DNA from: Bacillus sp. AFS055030
Lineage (GTDB): Bacteria; Bacillota; Bacilli; Bacillales; Bacillaceae_G
Direction: 5' to 3'
DNA length: 64,000 bases
NCBI RefSeq assembly: GCF_002574545.1
Contig: NZ_NUGT01000020.1
Coordinates: 124,001-188,000 of the forward strand
Numbering within the stretch: the stretch's first letter is position 1; each line of letters begins with the position of its first letter. Both the position numbers and the translations under genes were made by a program. Of the stretch, positions 36,085 to 44,509 are shown in pieces. The notes under the pieces were generated by a model. It made no database searches. It saw only the letters and a list, made by a program, of their open reading frames with translations, and was not told the DNA's origin.

Positions 36085-36102
36085 TTGTGAATTTATTCAC
36101 AA
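36085..36102. promoter_or_regulatory. Rex-type operator in front of nirB
   Basis: TTGTGAA-TTTA-TTCACAA, a perfect 18-bp match to the Rex consensus TTGTGAA-N4-TTCACAA, centred 31 bases before the nirB ATG. It also fits the Fnr/Crp form TGTGA-N6-TCACA. A TATATT-like -10 lies directly upstream on minus, so the site would cover the transcription start, as expected for a repressor. A second -10 (TATACT at 36166-36171) would make it a roadblock. Confidence 0.75.
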
Positions 36103-36236
36103 ATATAATTAAAAAAAATCAACTTCATCATTCATTACTTGTTTTTTCCTTCTAAATACAAGTTTAGTATAACGGATAATGTAACTGATTACTGGATAAT
36201 ATTTGACAAAATTTTGAACAAGTCCAAATTCTTTTT

Positions 36237-36276
36237 TTAAAAAACCTCTAAAGCTAAAATTAGCCTTAGAGGTTTT
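36237..36276 (-). terminator. Intrinsic terminator of the ydhG-like gene
   Basis: AAAACCTCTAA (36241-36251) and TTAGAGGTTTT (36266-36276), with an inner AGCTA/TAGCC pairing and a T-rich tail on minus. Confidence 0.82.
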
Positions 36277-36280
36277 GAAC

Positions 36281-36670
36281 TTATTTTTTCTTTTTTAATT
36301 TTTCTTCAGCTTTTTTTATATCTTCAATCTCTCTATACTTTACAATCTTTTTGATCAAATCAAATGGAAGTGGATCGTTTATTGGAAATTGTACAGATCC
36401 TTTAGCGCCTTTATAAACCGACAATTCCTCTTTAAATGCTGCAATTCCACTTGCGCCCGGGTAAAATCCAATATGATTTTTAAATGCAGCAAAATGTAGT
36501 AAATTTTTATTTAATACAAATGTAGGCATTTGATAACTAATTCTCTCTACTGCATTTGGTACAACTTCTTTTACAATCATTCTTAAAGCTTGTAATTTTT
36601 CCTGGACATCAGGCTGAAATTGTGAAATATATTCATCTACGGTTTCAAATGTTTTTTTAGTATTTTCCAT
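36281..36670 (-). CDS. DUF1801 / YdhG-type protein (putative iron chaperone family)
   Basis: A 129-residue cytosolic protein of the DUF1801 (YdhG) family, often annotated as iron chaperone by similarity to frataxin-like Fra. Family landmarks are the FQPDVQEKLQALRMIVKEV helix, ISYQMPTFVLNKNLLHFAAFKNHIGFYPG (split in the middle of the fold) and VQFPINDPLPFDLI. The C-terminus is lysine-rich. AAAGGAG stands before the ATG. It lies 18 bases after the MFS gene and may be co-transcribed with it. The biochemical role is not established. Confidence 0.88.
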   Translation of the reverse strand: MENTKKTFETVDEYISQFQPDVQEKLQALRMIVKEVVPNAVERISYQMPTFVLNKNLLHFAAFKNHIGFYPGASGIAAFKEELSVYKGAKGSVQFPINDPLPFDLIKKIVKYREIEDIKKAEEKLKKKK

Positions 36671-36688
36671 AAGTCTCCTTTAGCAAAA

Positions 36689-37933
36689 TTATCCTGCTTT
36701 TTCAGTTTTATCTCCAGTCAGTGAATTAATTTTTCTGAGTGAAGGAAATAAATACATCCATAGTCCTGCAACTAAAATCGTCCCAAGTCCTCCTACAAAG
36801 GCCGCTGGTACAGCTCCAATTAAACCAGCCATTGTCCCAGATTCAAATTCCCCTAGCTGATTTGAAGTTCCAATAAATAAAGAATTGACAGCATTTACTC
36901 TTCCTCTCATATCATCAGGTGTCTGTAACTGAACAAGCGAGGTACGTATCACTACGCTAACTACATCTGAAGCTCCAATAATAAATAATGCAATTAAAGA
37001 GACAACTAAGTTTGTTGAAATAGCAAATAACATGGTTGCTAATCCAAAAATACCTAAAGCTCCAAATAATATTGGTCCAAAAGATTTTTTAAGAGGGAAA
37101 TAAGCTAAAACAAGAGACATTAATAAAGCTCCAACAGCAGGTGCAGTACGCATCAAACCTAGTCCCCAAGCTTTCGTATGTAATATATCTTGCGCATAAA
37201 TTGGTAAAAGTGCTGTAGCTCCTCCTAGTAATACTGCAAATAAATCAAGGGAGATCGTTCCTAAGATGACTGGATGTTTATACACAAATTCTAACCCCAT
37301 AAGCATTGTTCGAAAAGTTACTGGTTCTGATTTACGGATAAATTCACTATCTAACTTTATAAAAAACGTTAAAACTGATGAAAGTAACAAAGCAATTGCT
37401 GACGTTGCATATACATATGCTGGTCCTACTGAAAATAATACACCACCAAGAGATGGCCCTAAAATTTGTGCTGTTTGACCTGCAGATGTACTCCAAGAAA
37501 TGGCTTGTTGTAATATCGATTTTGGCACAACTTGTGGTAATAAGGCCGAAGAAGCAGGACCTTCAAATGATCGGCAAGCACCGAGTATAAAAGCAGCAAT
37601 TAATATTTCCTCTTTGCTAAGCCAATTAGCAAAATTACCATATAAAAGAAGGCCTGCTATGAAAGCTTCTACCATTTGGCAGATGAAAACAATTTTCCGA
37701 CGATCAACTCTGTCAGCAACTTGACCAACTACTAAAGTAAGTAAGACCATCGGAATAAATTGTGCCAAACCTACTAGACCTAAACTAAATGCATCATGCG
37801 TCAAATCATACATTTGCCAACCAATTGCTACTGAAAGCATCTGAAATGAAGTTGAAGTAAACATTCGTGAGACCCAAAAATTTGTAAATGAGGTCCCTTT
37901 AAAGATCGATTTTTTTGAAGCAGACAAATTCAA
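36689..37933 (-). CDS. MFS transporter (EntS/MFS_3-like efflux protein)
   Basis: Proton-driven exporter with about 12 membrane segments and 414 residues. The MFS_3 branch is indicated by SRMFTSTSFQMLSVAIGWQ at the start, the loop GQVADRVDRRKIVFI (MFS motif A between helices 2 and 3) and ACRSFEGPASSALLPQ in helix 4. A TTG serves as start behind AAAGGGGAG; the next TTG two codons on is equally spaced. Relatives export siderophores or macrolides. The substrate here is unknown. Confidence 0.9.
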   Translation of the reverse strand: MNLSASKKSIFKGTSFTNFWVSRMFTSTSFQMLSVAIGWQMYDLTHDAFSLGLVGLAQFIPMVLLTLVVGQVADRVDRRKIVFICQMVEAFIAGLLLYGNFANWLSKEEILIAAFILGACRSFEGPASSALLPQVVPKSILQQAISWSTSAGQTAQILGPSLGGVLFSVGPAYVYATSAIALLLSSVLTFFIKLDSEFIRKSEPVTFRTMLMGLEFVYKHPVILGTISLDLFAVLLGGATALLPIYAQDILHTKAWGLGLMRTAPAVGALLMSLVLAYFPLKKSFGPILFGALGIFGLATMLFAISTNLVVSLIALFIIGASDVVSVVIRTSLVQLQTPDDMRGRVNAVNSLFIGTSNQLGEFESGTMAGLIGAVPAAFVGGLGTILVAGLWMYLFPSLRKINSLTGDKTEKAG

Positions 37934-38136
37934 ACTCTCCCCTTTTTAACTCTAACTCATAACTATTGAATATTTATACTGTCAATGAAATTTAAATACA
38001 AATCATTATACTATTTTTACTCTGAATTTGTAGATTGATTCAACTTACATTAAATGATTTTTAATAAACTGAAGGCAACTTACAACCTTTCGATTAACTC
38101 ATGATTTAATTTTTTTTTGCAAAAGATAATAAATAT

Positions 38137-38170
38137 AAAAAAACACTAATCCTTAATAGAAAGATTAGTG
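38137..38170 (-). terminator. Intrinsic terminator of the luxR-type gene
   Basis: CACTAATC (38144-38151) and GATTAGTG (38163-38170), loop of 11, T-run on minus. Confidence 0.8.
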
Positions 38171-38180
38171 AATTCTTTAT

Positions 38181-38858
38181 TTAATCAAGCGAAATCCAAT
38201 TATTTTTCAATGCAAAAATCACAGCATTTAATCGATCAGATACTTGTAATTTTTGGATTATATTTGAAACATGATTTTTAACAGTTTTACTAGAAATAAA
38301 TAATTCAGATCCGATTTGAATATTGGAAAATCCTTGAGCTAGAAGTTGTAAAATTTCAATTTCTCTTTTAGTCAAAAGACTATTCATTGCTTCATAATCT
38401 TGTTCTTTCTTTATCTTTTCATTGTCATTAAGTCGTGAATTTTCTTGAATGATTAAATGTATTAATCGTGAATCTAAAAAGAATTGACCATTTTGAACTT
38501 GTCTTACGATATGAAGTAAATATTGTTCATCAATTTCAGTTAAGCAAATTCCATTTACCCCAATTTCCATCAAACTTTCTATTTCTTGATAATCTATGTT
38601 ATTTTTTATGATGACTATATTAATGTTCTGATCACGTAACTTTAAAAGCTGAGATTTCAATCCCATCTCTTCATTTTTCACATGACATATAAAAATTTGT
38701 TCATTTAAATCACTTGTATTTATTTCATTGAAATCTATTTTTCTAGCATTTAAATTATGATGTATTAAGATTGAACAAATCCCAGATACGAATAGTGTAT
38801 TTTCAACAAAAATAAATGTTTTATTTTCATGGTGTTTAGATTCTTTGTTAGTAAACAT
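38181..38858 (-). CDS. LuxR/GerE-type regulator with a degenerate receiver domain
   Basis: DNA-binding protein of about 225 residues. The C-terminal HTH (about 160-222) is canonical: LTKREIEILQLLAQGFSNIQ, then SSKTVKNHVSNIIQKL. The N-terminal domain (about 15-130) has receiver-like secondary structure, but the strand that should carry the phosphorylated Asp reads FICHVKNEE and the acidic pocket is missing. It therefore probably does not respond to a kinase in the usual way. I use the ATG at 38858 with TTGGGA upstream; a TTG six codons earlier is possible. It is divergent from the LysR-type gene. Confidence 0.82.
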   Translation of the reverse strand: MFTNKESKHHENKTFIFVENTLFVSGICSILIHHNLNARKIDFNEINTSDLNEQIFICHVKNEEMGLKSQLLKLRDQNINIVIIKNNIDYQEIESLMEIGVNGICLTEIDEQYLLHIVRQVQNGQFFLDSRLIHLIIQENSRLNDNEKIKKEQDYEAMNSLLTKREIEILQLLAQGFSNIQIGSELFISSKTVKNHVSNIIQKLQVSDRLNAVIFALKNNWISLD

Positions 38859-39000
38859 TTTATTCCCAACTTTCAACAGTAATTAATCTCAATTACTGGT
38901 ATTTCATTGCTTAATCCTAATTAATCCTATAAAATTAAATGGAATTAAGTAGTATTTTACATCGTTTACGTAAGAAATAATATTTCATATATGTTAAGTT

Positions 39001-39028
39001 ATTGTTAAGTAATACTTAACAATATAAT
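39001..39028 (+). promoter_or_regulatory. Palindromic operator and -10 box of the lysR-type gene
   Basis: ATTGTTAAGT-AAT-ACTTAACAAT (arms 39001-39010 and 39014-39023) is perfect, and a third ATGTTAAGTT half-site lies just before it. TATAAT (39023-39028) follows at once. It has the size and dyad form of LysR-type or MarR-type binding sites and probably mediates autoregulation. Confidence 0.55.
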
Positions 39029-39087
39029 GTACTTAAATATATTAAACTATTGATAAGAAAAGTTAGTTTTTATATTAGGAGGTTAAT

Positions 39088-39984
39088 ATGAACTTTGAAC
39101 AACTAGAATATGTTGTAAGTATTGCAAATGAAAAGTCGATTTCAAAGGCAGCGAAAAAATTGCATATTTCTCCTTCTGGGGTTAGTCAAGCTATTAGTCA
39201 ACTTGAAAGGGAATTAGAAATCAATATTTTTAATCGTTCTAGAGGAGGAATTACCTTAACTTCTGAAGGAGAGGTAGTATTATCTAGGTCGATTGAAATT
39301 TTAAATAATTTAAAAGAGTTAAAAGATCAACTTTTAGATTTTAAAGAAACTAGAGTAAAACATATGAAAATTGCATGTGCACCTACGTTTACTTATACAA
39401 TTCACGATGTTTTAAAAAGATACTCTGGTATTCACAATAGACCTACGATTGAATTAATTGAGCAAGGAACAGCTCAAATCCTTAACAATATAACAAAAGA
39501 AGACTATGACTTAGCATTAGTTGTGGCTTCAAAAGCAGAATTAGAAAAGGAAAATAATCTTAATTTCGAATTTTTAAGTAAAGGAAATGTTTGTATTTTA
39601 GTAGGTAAAAATTCTCCACTATATGAACTGGATTATGTTACAGCTGAAGATTTACTTTTTCAAAAGGTTGTAATGTATAACTTTTCTAATAAAAATTTTC
39701 TCCTATTAACTAAAAAATTTAAAAATGAGATTGTTCTTAAATCAAATCGTACAATGACACTTATAGAAATTATTAAAGAAGGACGTGTATTTACATTTGT
39801 ACATAATTCTACTTTAAAATATTTTCCTGAAGTAATAAGCGGTGAATTAAAAGTAATTCCAATTCAAGAAACAGATTATATTTATCAGGACTTTTGGGTA
39901 ATATATCCAAATACAAAAGAGATTACAAGCGACAAAACAGAATTCATCCAATGTGTAAAAGATCATTTAAATGGGATTTCATAA
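39088..39984 (+). CDS. LysR-family transcriptional regulator
   Basis: Regulator of 298 residues. The N-terminal winged HTH is complete: FEQLEYVVSIANEKSISKAAKKLHISPSGVSQAISQLEREL, shown here as separate helices FEQLEYVVSIANEKSISKAA and SPSGVSQAISQLERELEI. The C-terminal half is a periplasmic-binding-like effector domain (about 90-290) beginning KIACAPTFTYTIH. AGGAGG lies 5 bases before the ATG. It is transcribed away from the luxR-type gene, so the shared 229-base region may control both. The effector and targets are unknown. Confidence 0.9.
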   Translation: MNFEQLEYVVSIANEKSISKAAKKLHISPSGVSQAISQLERELEINIFNRSRGGITLTSEGEVVLSRSIEILNNLKELKDQLLDFKETRVKHMKIACAPTFTYTIHDVLKRYSGIHNRPTIELIEQGTAQILNNITKEDYDLALVVASKAELEKENNLNFEFLSKGNVCILVGKNSPLYELDYVTAEDLLFQKVVMYNFSNKNFLLLTKKFKNEIVLKSNRTMTLIEIIKEGRVFTFVHNSTLKYFPEVISGELKVIPIQETDYIYQDFWVIYPNTKEITSDKTEFIQCVKDHLNGIS

Positions 39985-39987
39985 TAA

Positions 39988-40031
39988 AAAACGCTAAATG
40001 ATACAAAACAAGTTTGTATAATTAGCGTTTT
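39988..40031. terminator. Bidirectional terminator between convergent genes
   Basis: AAAACGCTAA (39988-39997) and TTAGCGTTTT (40022-40031), with an inner ATACAAA/TTTGTAT stem. A/T tracts lie on both sides. Confidence 0.82.
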
Positions 40032-40040
40032 ATTTATTAT

Positions 40041-40469
40041 TTAAGCATTAGGAAATATCTTTTTTAAGGATTCCTTCAGATCAGGATTCGATTTAATTGT
40101 TGGACGTAAAGATCTAGCCATTTCTTCAGCTTCTTCAATTGTTTCAGCTTTGTTTAATGCAATCAATGCCCCAATTGCCACTGTCCCTGCACGTGTATTA
40201 CCACCACCACAATGGAAATACACTTTTTGATCATTTTGATAAGCTTCAACTACGTGATCAATCGCTCTTTTTAGTGTTTCTGCTTGTTTTTCTTTATCAT
40301 CAACAATCGGGCTATGTACACGATTAATTTGAGGATCGACCTCATAATTTTTTACTCTTAAATCAAAAACAATGTCTACATTTTCGTTTTCCATCATGTC
40401 TTTCACGTCATCTGCCCCACCGAAAAAGACACGATCTTTTATTAATTCTTGGTATTTCTTATTACTCAT
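40041..40469 (-). CDS. Small protein-tyrosine / dual-specificity phosphatase-like protein
   Basis: Cysteine-dependent phosphatase of 142 residues. The P-loop is YFHCGGGNTRAGTVAIG, matching HC-x5-R, and the general-acid region is VFDLRVKNYEV and SPIVDDK. The size and motif fit the DSP-like family. GGAGGG precedes the ATG. It follows the MBL-fold gene by 26 bases and is likely co-transcribed with it. The substrate could be phosphotyrosine protein or a small phosphoester. Confidence 0.85.
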   Translation of the reverse strand: MSNKKYQELIKDRVFFGGADDVKDMMENENVDIVFDLRVKNYEVDPQINRVHSPIVDDKEKQAETLKRAIDHVVEAYQNDQKVYFHCGGGNTRAGTVAIGALIALNKAETIEEAEEMARSLRPTIKSNPDLKESLKKIFPNA

Positions 40470-40495
40470 ATTTTACCCTCCATAATTGCTTTATT

Positions 40496-41242
40496 TTATT
40501 GAATGATTTCACTTAACCTTTCTTTTACATTCCCTTCGAATAATCCCCCATGATAACAAATCACTTTTTCAATATCAAAAGATAATAAAGCTTCAAGTGA
40601 TTTGATTGATTGTTTAATATCATAAGTGTATTGTGGGTTTGAAGGTTTTAATTGACCATCCTCAACTATTAGTGCATCTCCTGCGATTAATGTTTTCGAC
40701 TCTTTATGATAAAAGCTTATATGGCCTGGTGTATGACCGGCAGTGTCAATTACAGTAATTCCACCACAAATTGCTAAATTATTTCCTGGTGTAAGAATAT
40801 GGTTAACTTTACCTTTTGGTGGGTTTTCTAATCTGTTTTTAAATGCTTTTTTAAATTCATCTGGTGTATCTGCTGGCAGTGATGCTACTGCTTTTGCAAT
40901 TTTTTCTGGTGTAATTTTAATGAGTAACTTTTCACCTTGAATATAAGGTTTTTCTAGTTCACTCGCATACACTTCAATTTTGTTAGTAGACTCTTCTACG
41001 ATCGCAGAAAGACTGCCAATATGATCAATATCTTGATGAGTAACCAGTATTTTATTAAGTTTTTCAAAGGGTACTCCAACCGATTCAAAGCAATTTTGAA
41101 ATTCGTTTAATTGTCCTGGGTAACCTGTATCAATTAATACCACATCTTCGTCATCCCAAATAAGTGTTGGATGAATTGTATTCGTCATACCATTTGAATT
41201 CATCGTAATACTTAACATTTGGATCTTACTTCTACCAAGCAT
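40496..41242 (-). CDS. MBL-fold metallo-hydrolase
   Basis: Two-zinc hydrolase of 248 residues. Metal ligands are the THQDIDHIG motif (family H-x-H-x-D-H; Gln replaces the first inner His), DTAGHTPGHISFY and IAGDALIVEDGQL, with CYHGGLF near the end. This is the glyoxalase-II/YflN-like branch, so a thioester or lactone substrate is possible. AGGAGTGAT stands before the ATG. It heads an operon with the phosphatase behind an ideal promoter. Confidence 0.87.
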   Translation of the reverse strand: MLGRSKIQMLSITMNSNGMTNTIHPTLIWDDEDVVLIDTGYPGQLNEFQNCFESVGVPFEKLNKILVTHQDIDHIGSLSAIVEESTNKIEVYASELEKPYIQGEKLLIKITPEKIAKAVASLPADTPDEFKKAFKNRLENPPKGKVNHILTPGNNLAICGGITVIDTAGHTPGHISFYHKESKTLIAGDALIVEDGQLKPSNPQYTYDIKQSIKSLEALLSFDIEKVICYHGGLFEGNVKERLSEIIQ

Positions 41243-41264
41243 ATCATCACTCCTGAACTATAGT

Positions 41265-41357
41265 GTGTAATCATTCCCAAGTACTATCGTACCCATTACA
41301 CCCGAGTCAGTCAACATAAAAATATATTATTATAACATAAATATTTTTATTTGTCAA
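41265..41357 (-). promoter_or_regulatory. Consensus SigA promoter of the MBL-fold operon, with inverted repeat
   Basis: On minus, TTGACA (41352-41357), 17 bases, TATAAT (41329-41334), an exact consensus. Downstream, GTGTAAT (41265-41271) and ATTACAC (41295-41301) form an inverted repeat in the leader. A promoter this strong usually needs a repressor; the repeat is a candidate site. Confidence 0.75.
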
Positions 41358-41399
41358 TAGATTAATCGATTTTATGACTTGTAATTTTTAACACTACTC

Positions 41400-41436
41400 A
41401 AAAAAACTAGATATACTAATTCAATGTATATCTAGT
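41400..41436 (-). terminator. Terminator of the methylmalonyl-CoA operon
   Basis: Perfect 11-bp stem ACTAGATATAC (41406-41416) / GTATATCTAGT (41426-41436), with a T-run on minus. Confidence 0.85.
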
Positions 41437-41492
41437 CATTTTGTTATAGTAAGAACTTGTTACTTATTCGCAGTATTTGTGTCCACTATTTT

Positions 41493-43043
41493 TTAAAGTG
41501 GGATATTTCCATGTTTCTTCTTTGGTCGAGTTTCACTTTTTGTTCTTAACATTTCTAATGAATGTTTTAAGACTTTGCGTGTTTCTCTTGGATCGATTAC
41601 ATCATCGACCATTCCGTGTGAAGCTGCAACATAAGGATTTGCAAACATTTCTCTGTATTCTGAAATTTTTTCAGCGCGTGTTGCAATCGGATCGATACTT
41701 TGATTAATTTCTTTTGCAAAGATAATATTTGCTGCCCCTTCTGGTCCCATTACGGCGATTTCTGCATTTGGCCAAGCGTATACTACATCTGCACCAATAG
41801 CTTTAGAATTCATTGCTACATATGCCCCGCCATATGCTTTTCTTAAGATTACAGTAATTTTAGGAACTGTAGCTTCTGAATATGCATATAAGATTTTAGC
41901 TCCGTGACGAATAATTCCACCATGCTCTTGGTTTACACCTGGGAAGAAACCTGTTACATCTTCAAATGTAATTAAAGGAATATTAAATGAATCACAGAAA
42001 CGGATAAATCTTGAAAGTTTGTCAGAAGAATTAATATCAAGACCACCTGCCATTACTTTTGGCTGGTTTGCTATAATTCCAACACTATGACCATCAATTC
42101 GCCCAAATCCGATCACGATGTTCTTTGCAAAGTTTGGTTGTACTTCCATGAAGTCTCCATTATCTAGAATTTGCTCAATTACTTTTCTTACATCGTATAC
42201 TTTCGTAGATTCAATCGGAACTAAGTCAATTAAATCTTCTCTCCAATCATCTTTTTCGAAGAATGGAATTCCTTCTGGTTTTTCATTATTATTTTGTGGT
42301 AAAAAGCTAATTAACCTGCGTACTTGTTCTAATATTTCTGGTTCTGATTCTTCGGTAAAATGCGCCACTCCGCTAATCGAAGAATGAACTTTTGCCCCAC
42401 CAAGGTTTTCCGTAGTAATTTTTTCTCCAGTAATTGTTTCGATTACTTTCGGACCTGTAATAAACATTTGGCTTGTTTTTTCAACCATAAAAACAAAATC
42501 AGTAATAGCTGGTGAATAGACTGCTCCACCTGCACATGGACCCATTATGACAGATATTTGCGGAATAACGCCAGAATAAATCGAATTACGATAAAATACA
42601 TGACCGTAACCGTCTAAAGAAACTACGCCTTCTTGTATTCTAGCACCTCCAGAATCATTTAAACCGATAAATGGAGCACCTACTTTTGCAGCTAAGTCCA
42701 TCGCTTTTGCAATTTTTATAGCATGCATTTCACCTAATGCTCCACCAAATACTGTAAAATCTTGTGCAAAAACATAGATTAAACGTCCATGGATTTTCCC
42801 ATAACCTGTGACAACACCTTCACCAGGACTTTCAATTTTATCCATTCCAAAATTCGTAGCACGATGTTTAATAAACGGATTTAATTCGACAAAAGTATCT
42901 TCATCTAATAATAGATTGATACGTTCTCTGGCAGTTAACTTCCCTCTATTATGCTGAGAATCTATTCGTTCGTCTCCACCGCCTAGTTCAATTACTCTCT
43001 TTCGATCCATTAATTCATTAATTTTCTCATAAGCTGTCGTCAT
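41493..43043 (-). CDS. mmdA: Acyl-CoA carboxylase beta subunit / methylmalonyl-CoA decarboxylase alpha
   Basis: Carboxyltransferase of 516 residues that moves CO2 between biotin and propionyl-/methylmalonyl-CoA. The crotonase-like carboxyltransferase fold has QHNRGKLTARERI, LNDSGGARIQEGVVSLDGYG (first oxyanion region), GPCAGGAVYSPA and YGGAYVAMNSK (second). No biotin carboxylase or biotin carrier gene is in the window, so a partner must lie elsewhere. B. subtilis YqjD, beside the epimerase-like YqjC, is the nearest equivalent arrangement. It ends the mutA-mutB-meaB-mce operon, 21 bases after mce. Confidence 0.92.
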   Translation of the reverse strand: MTTAYEKINELMDRKRVIELGGGDERIDSQHNRGKLTARERINLLLDEDTFVELNPFIKHRATNFGMDKIESPGEGVVTGYGKIHGRLIYVFAQDFTVFGGALGEMHAIKIAKAMDLAAKVGAPFIGLNDSGGARIQEGVVSLDGYGHVFYRNSIYSGVIPQISVIMGPCAGGAVYSPAITDFVFMVEKTSQMFITGPKVIETITGEKITTENLGGAKVHSSISGVAHFTEESEPEILEQVRRLISFLPQNNNEKPEGIPFFEKDDWREDLIDLVPIESTKVYDVRKVIEQILDNGDFMEVQPNFAKNIVIGFGRIDGHSVGIIANQPKVMAGGLDINSSDKLSRFIRFCDSFNIPLITFEDVTGFFPGVNQEHGGIIRHGAKILYAYSEATVPKITVILRKAYGGAYVAMNSKAIGADVVYAWPNAEIAVMGPEGAANIIFAKEINQSIDPIATRAEKISEYREMFANPYVAASHGMVDDVIDPRETRKVLKHSLEMLRTKSETRPKKKHGNIPL

Positions 43044-43064
43044 AACTTTATTCTACTTCCTTTC

Positions 43065-43490
43065 TCAAAAAACACTAGATGATGGTTGGCATAGCTCAAA
43101 CAATACTTTATTTGTTGAATTTGGATGAAGGAATGCAACTAAGCTATCGTGCGCACCCTTTTTTGGAACTTCATTTATTAGTTTAATACCGTGTTCTTTC
43201 ATCATTTCAAGCTGCTTCTCACAGTTTTCTGTTTCTAATGCAATATGGTGAATACCTTCGCCTTTTTTCTCAATAAACTTTGCAATCGGGCTCTCAGGGC
43301 TTGTTGCTTCTAAAAGCTCAATTTTCACTTCACCGATTTCGATAAATGCTACTCGTACTTTTTCACTCTCAACTGTTTCAATCCCCTTTAGTTTTAAGCC
43401 AAGTACATTCGTATACAATTGAATAGAAGTCTCTAAATCTCTTACTGCAATTCCAATATGATTAATTTTTTTAGGACTAGTCTCATTCAT
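43065..43490 (-). CDS. mce: Methylmalonyl-CoA epimerase
   Basis: VOC-fold metalloenzyme of 141 residues that interconverts (2S)- and (2R)-methylmalonyl-CoA. NHIGIAVRDLETSIQLY opens the first beta-alpha-beta-beta-beta unit with its metal His; KIELLEATSPESPIAKF carries the acidic ligand; GEGIHHIALETEN carries the second metal His. It overlaps meaB by one base and supplies the mutase isomer, as expected from its neighbours. Confidence 0.93.
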   Translation of the reverse strand: MNETSPKKINHIGIAVRDLETSIQLYTNVLGLKLKGIETVESEKVRVAFIEIGEVKIELLEATSPESPIAKFIEKKGEGIHHIALETENCEKQLEMMKEHGIKLINEVPKKGAHDSLVAFLHPNSTNKVLFELCQPSSSVF

Positions 43491-44509
43491 TACAGTGTCT
43501 CCTTCCTGTTGCCTTCAAAAATGGATAATAAATAGTTTGCAGCTGAAGTTGCTGTTAATTCTCCATTTACAATTGAGTTTTCTATCGTTTTTAAATTTTG
43601 TTTCACACTTTCATGATTCATAAAACTTTGTTTCAACTGTTCAAAAACCATGTTGTACATCCAATCAATCATTTGTTTTTGACGTCGCAAAGAAAAGTAG
43701 CCAGACTCTGTTGTTAGATCTTTAAACGCATTAATTTCATTCCATATTTCTTCTATACCTTCACCAAGTAATGCGGAAGCTGTATATGCTTTACTTGACC
43801 AACCAGGAGTTGAAGGTTGTAATAAATGAAGGATTCGATTAAATTCAGCCTTAGCTGCTTTGGCTTTTAATTTATTTTGTCCATCGGCTTTATTGATAAC
43901 AATTGAATCTGCAAGTTCCATAATGCCTTTTTTAATGCCTTGTAGCTCATCTCCTGCTCCAGTTAGCATGACTAATAGAAAAAAATCAACCATAGAACGA
44001 ACTTGTACTTCACTTTGTCCCACACCGACAGTTTCAATTAAAATCACGTCATAACCGGCTGCTTCGCATACTAGCATAGATTCTCTTGTTTTACGTGCAA
44101 TCCCACCAAGAGATCCACCTGATGCAGAAGGTCTAATAAATGCTTTAGGATTCTTTGAAAGTGAATCCATTCTTGTTTTGTCGCCTAAAATACTACCTTT
44201 TGTAATTGTGCTACTTGGATCAATTGTTAAAACGGCTACTTTATGTCCTTGTTCACATAAATATGTTCCAAAGCTTTCTATTAAACTACTTTTACCGGCT
44301 CCTGGAACCCCAGTTATTCCAATCCGGATCGAACGACCTGAAAAAGGAAGTAATCTCGTCAACACATTTTGTGCAGACTTCATATGTGATGACGAATTAC
44401 TTTCTATAAGGGTAATTGTTTGGGCTAAAATAGTTCGATTGCCTTCAAGTACTCCATTTACATAGTCGTCTTCTGAAAGCTTTTTCTTTCTTTTGTTTTC
44501 AAATTCCAT
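43490..44509 (-). CDS. meaB: Methylmalonyl-CoA-mutase-associated GTPase MeaB
   Basis: G-protein chaperone that guards and reloads cobalamin on methylmalonyl-CoA mutase. The P-loop is GVPGAGKSSLIE; switch and nucleotide motifs are DPSSTITKGSILGDKTRM, ETVGVGQSE and NKADGQNK. The length of 339 residues is usual. It begins immediately after the mutB stop codon, so translation is coupled to that of its client. Confidence 0.94.
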   Translation of the reverse strand: MEFENKRKKKLSEDDYVNGVLEGNRTILAQTITLIESNSSSHMKSAQNVLTRLLPFSGRSIRIGITGVPGAGKSSLIESFGTYLCEQGHKVAVLTIDPSSTITKGSILGDKTRMDSLSKNPKAFIRPSASGGSLGGIARKTRESMLVCEAAGYDVILIETVGVGQSEVQVRSMVDFFLLVMLTGAGDELQGIKKGIMELADSIVINKADGQNKLKAKAAKAEFNRILHLLQPSTPGWSSKAYTASALLGEGIEEIWNEINAFKDLTTESGYFSLRRQKQMIDWMYNMVFEQLKQSFMNHESVKQNLKTIENSIVNGELTATSAANYLLSIFEGNRKETL

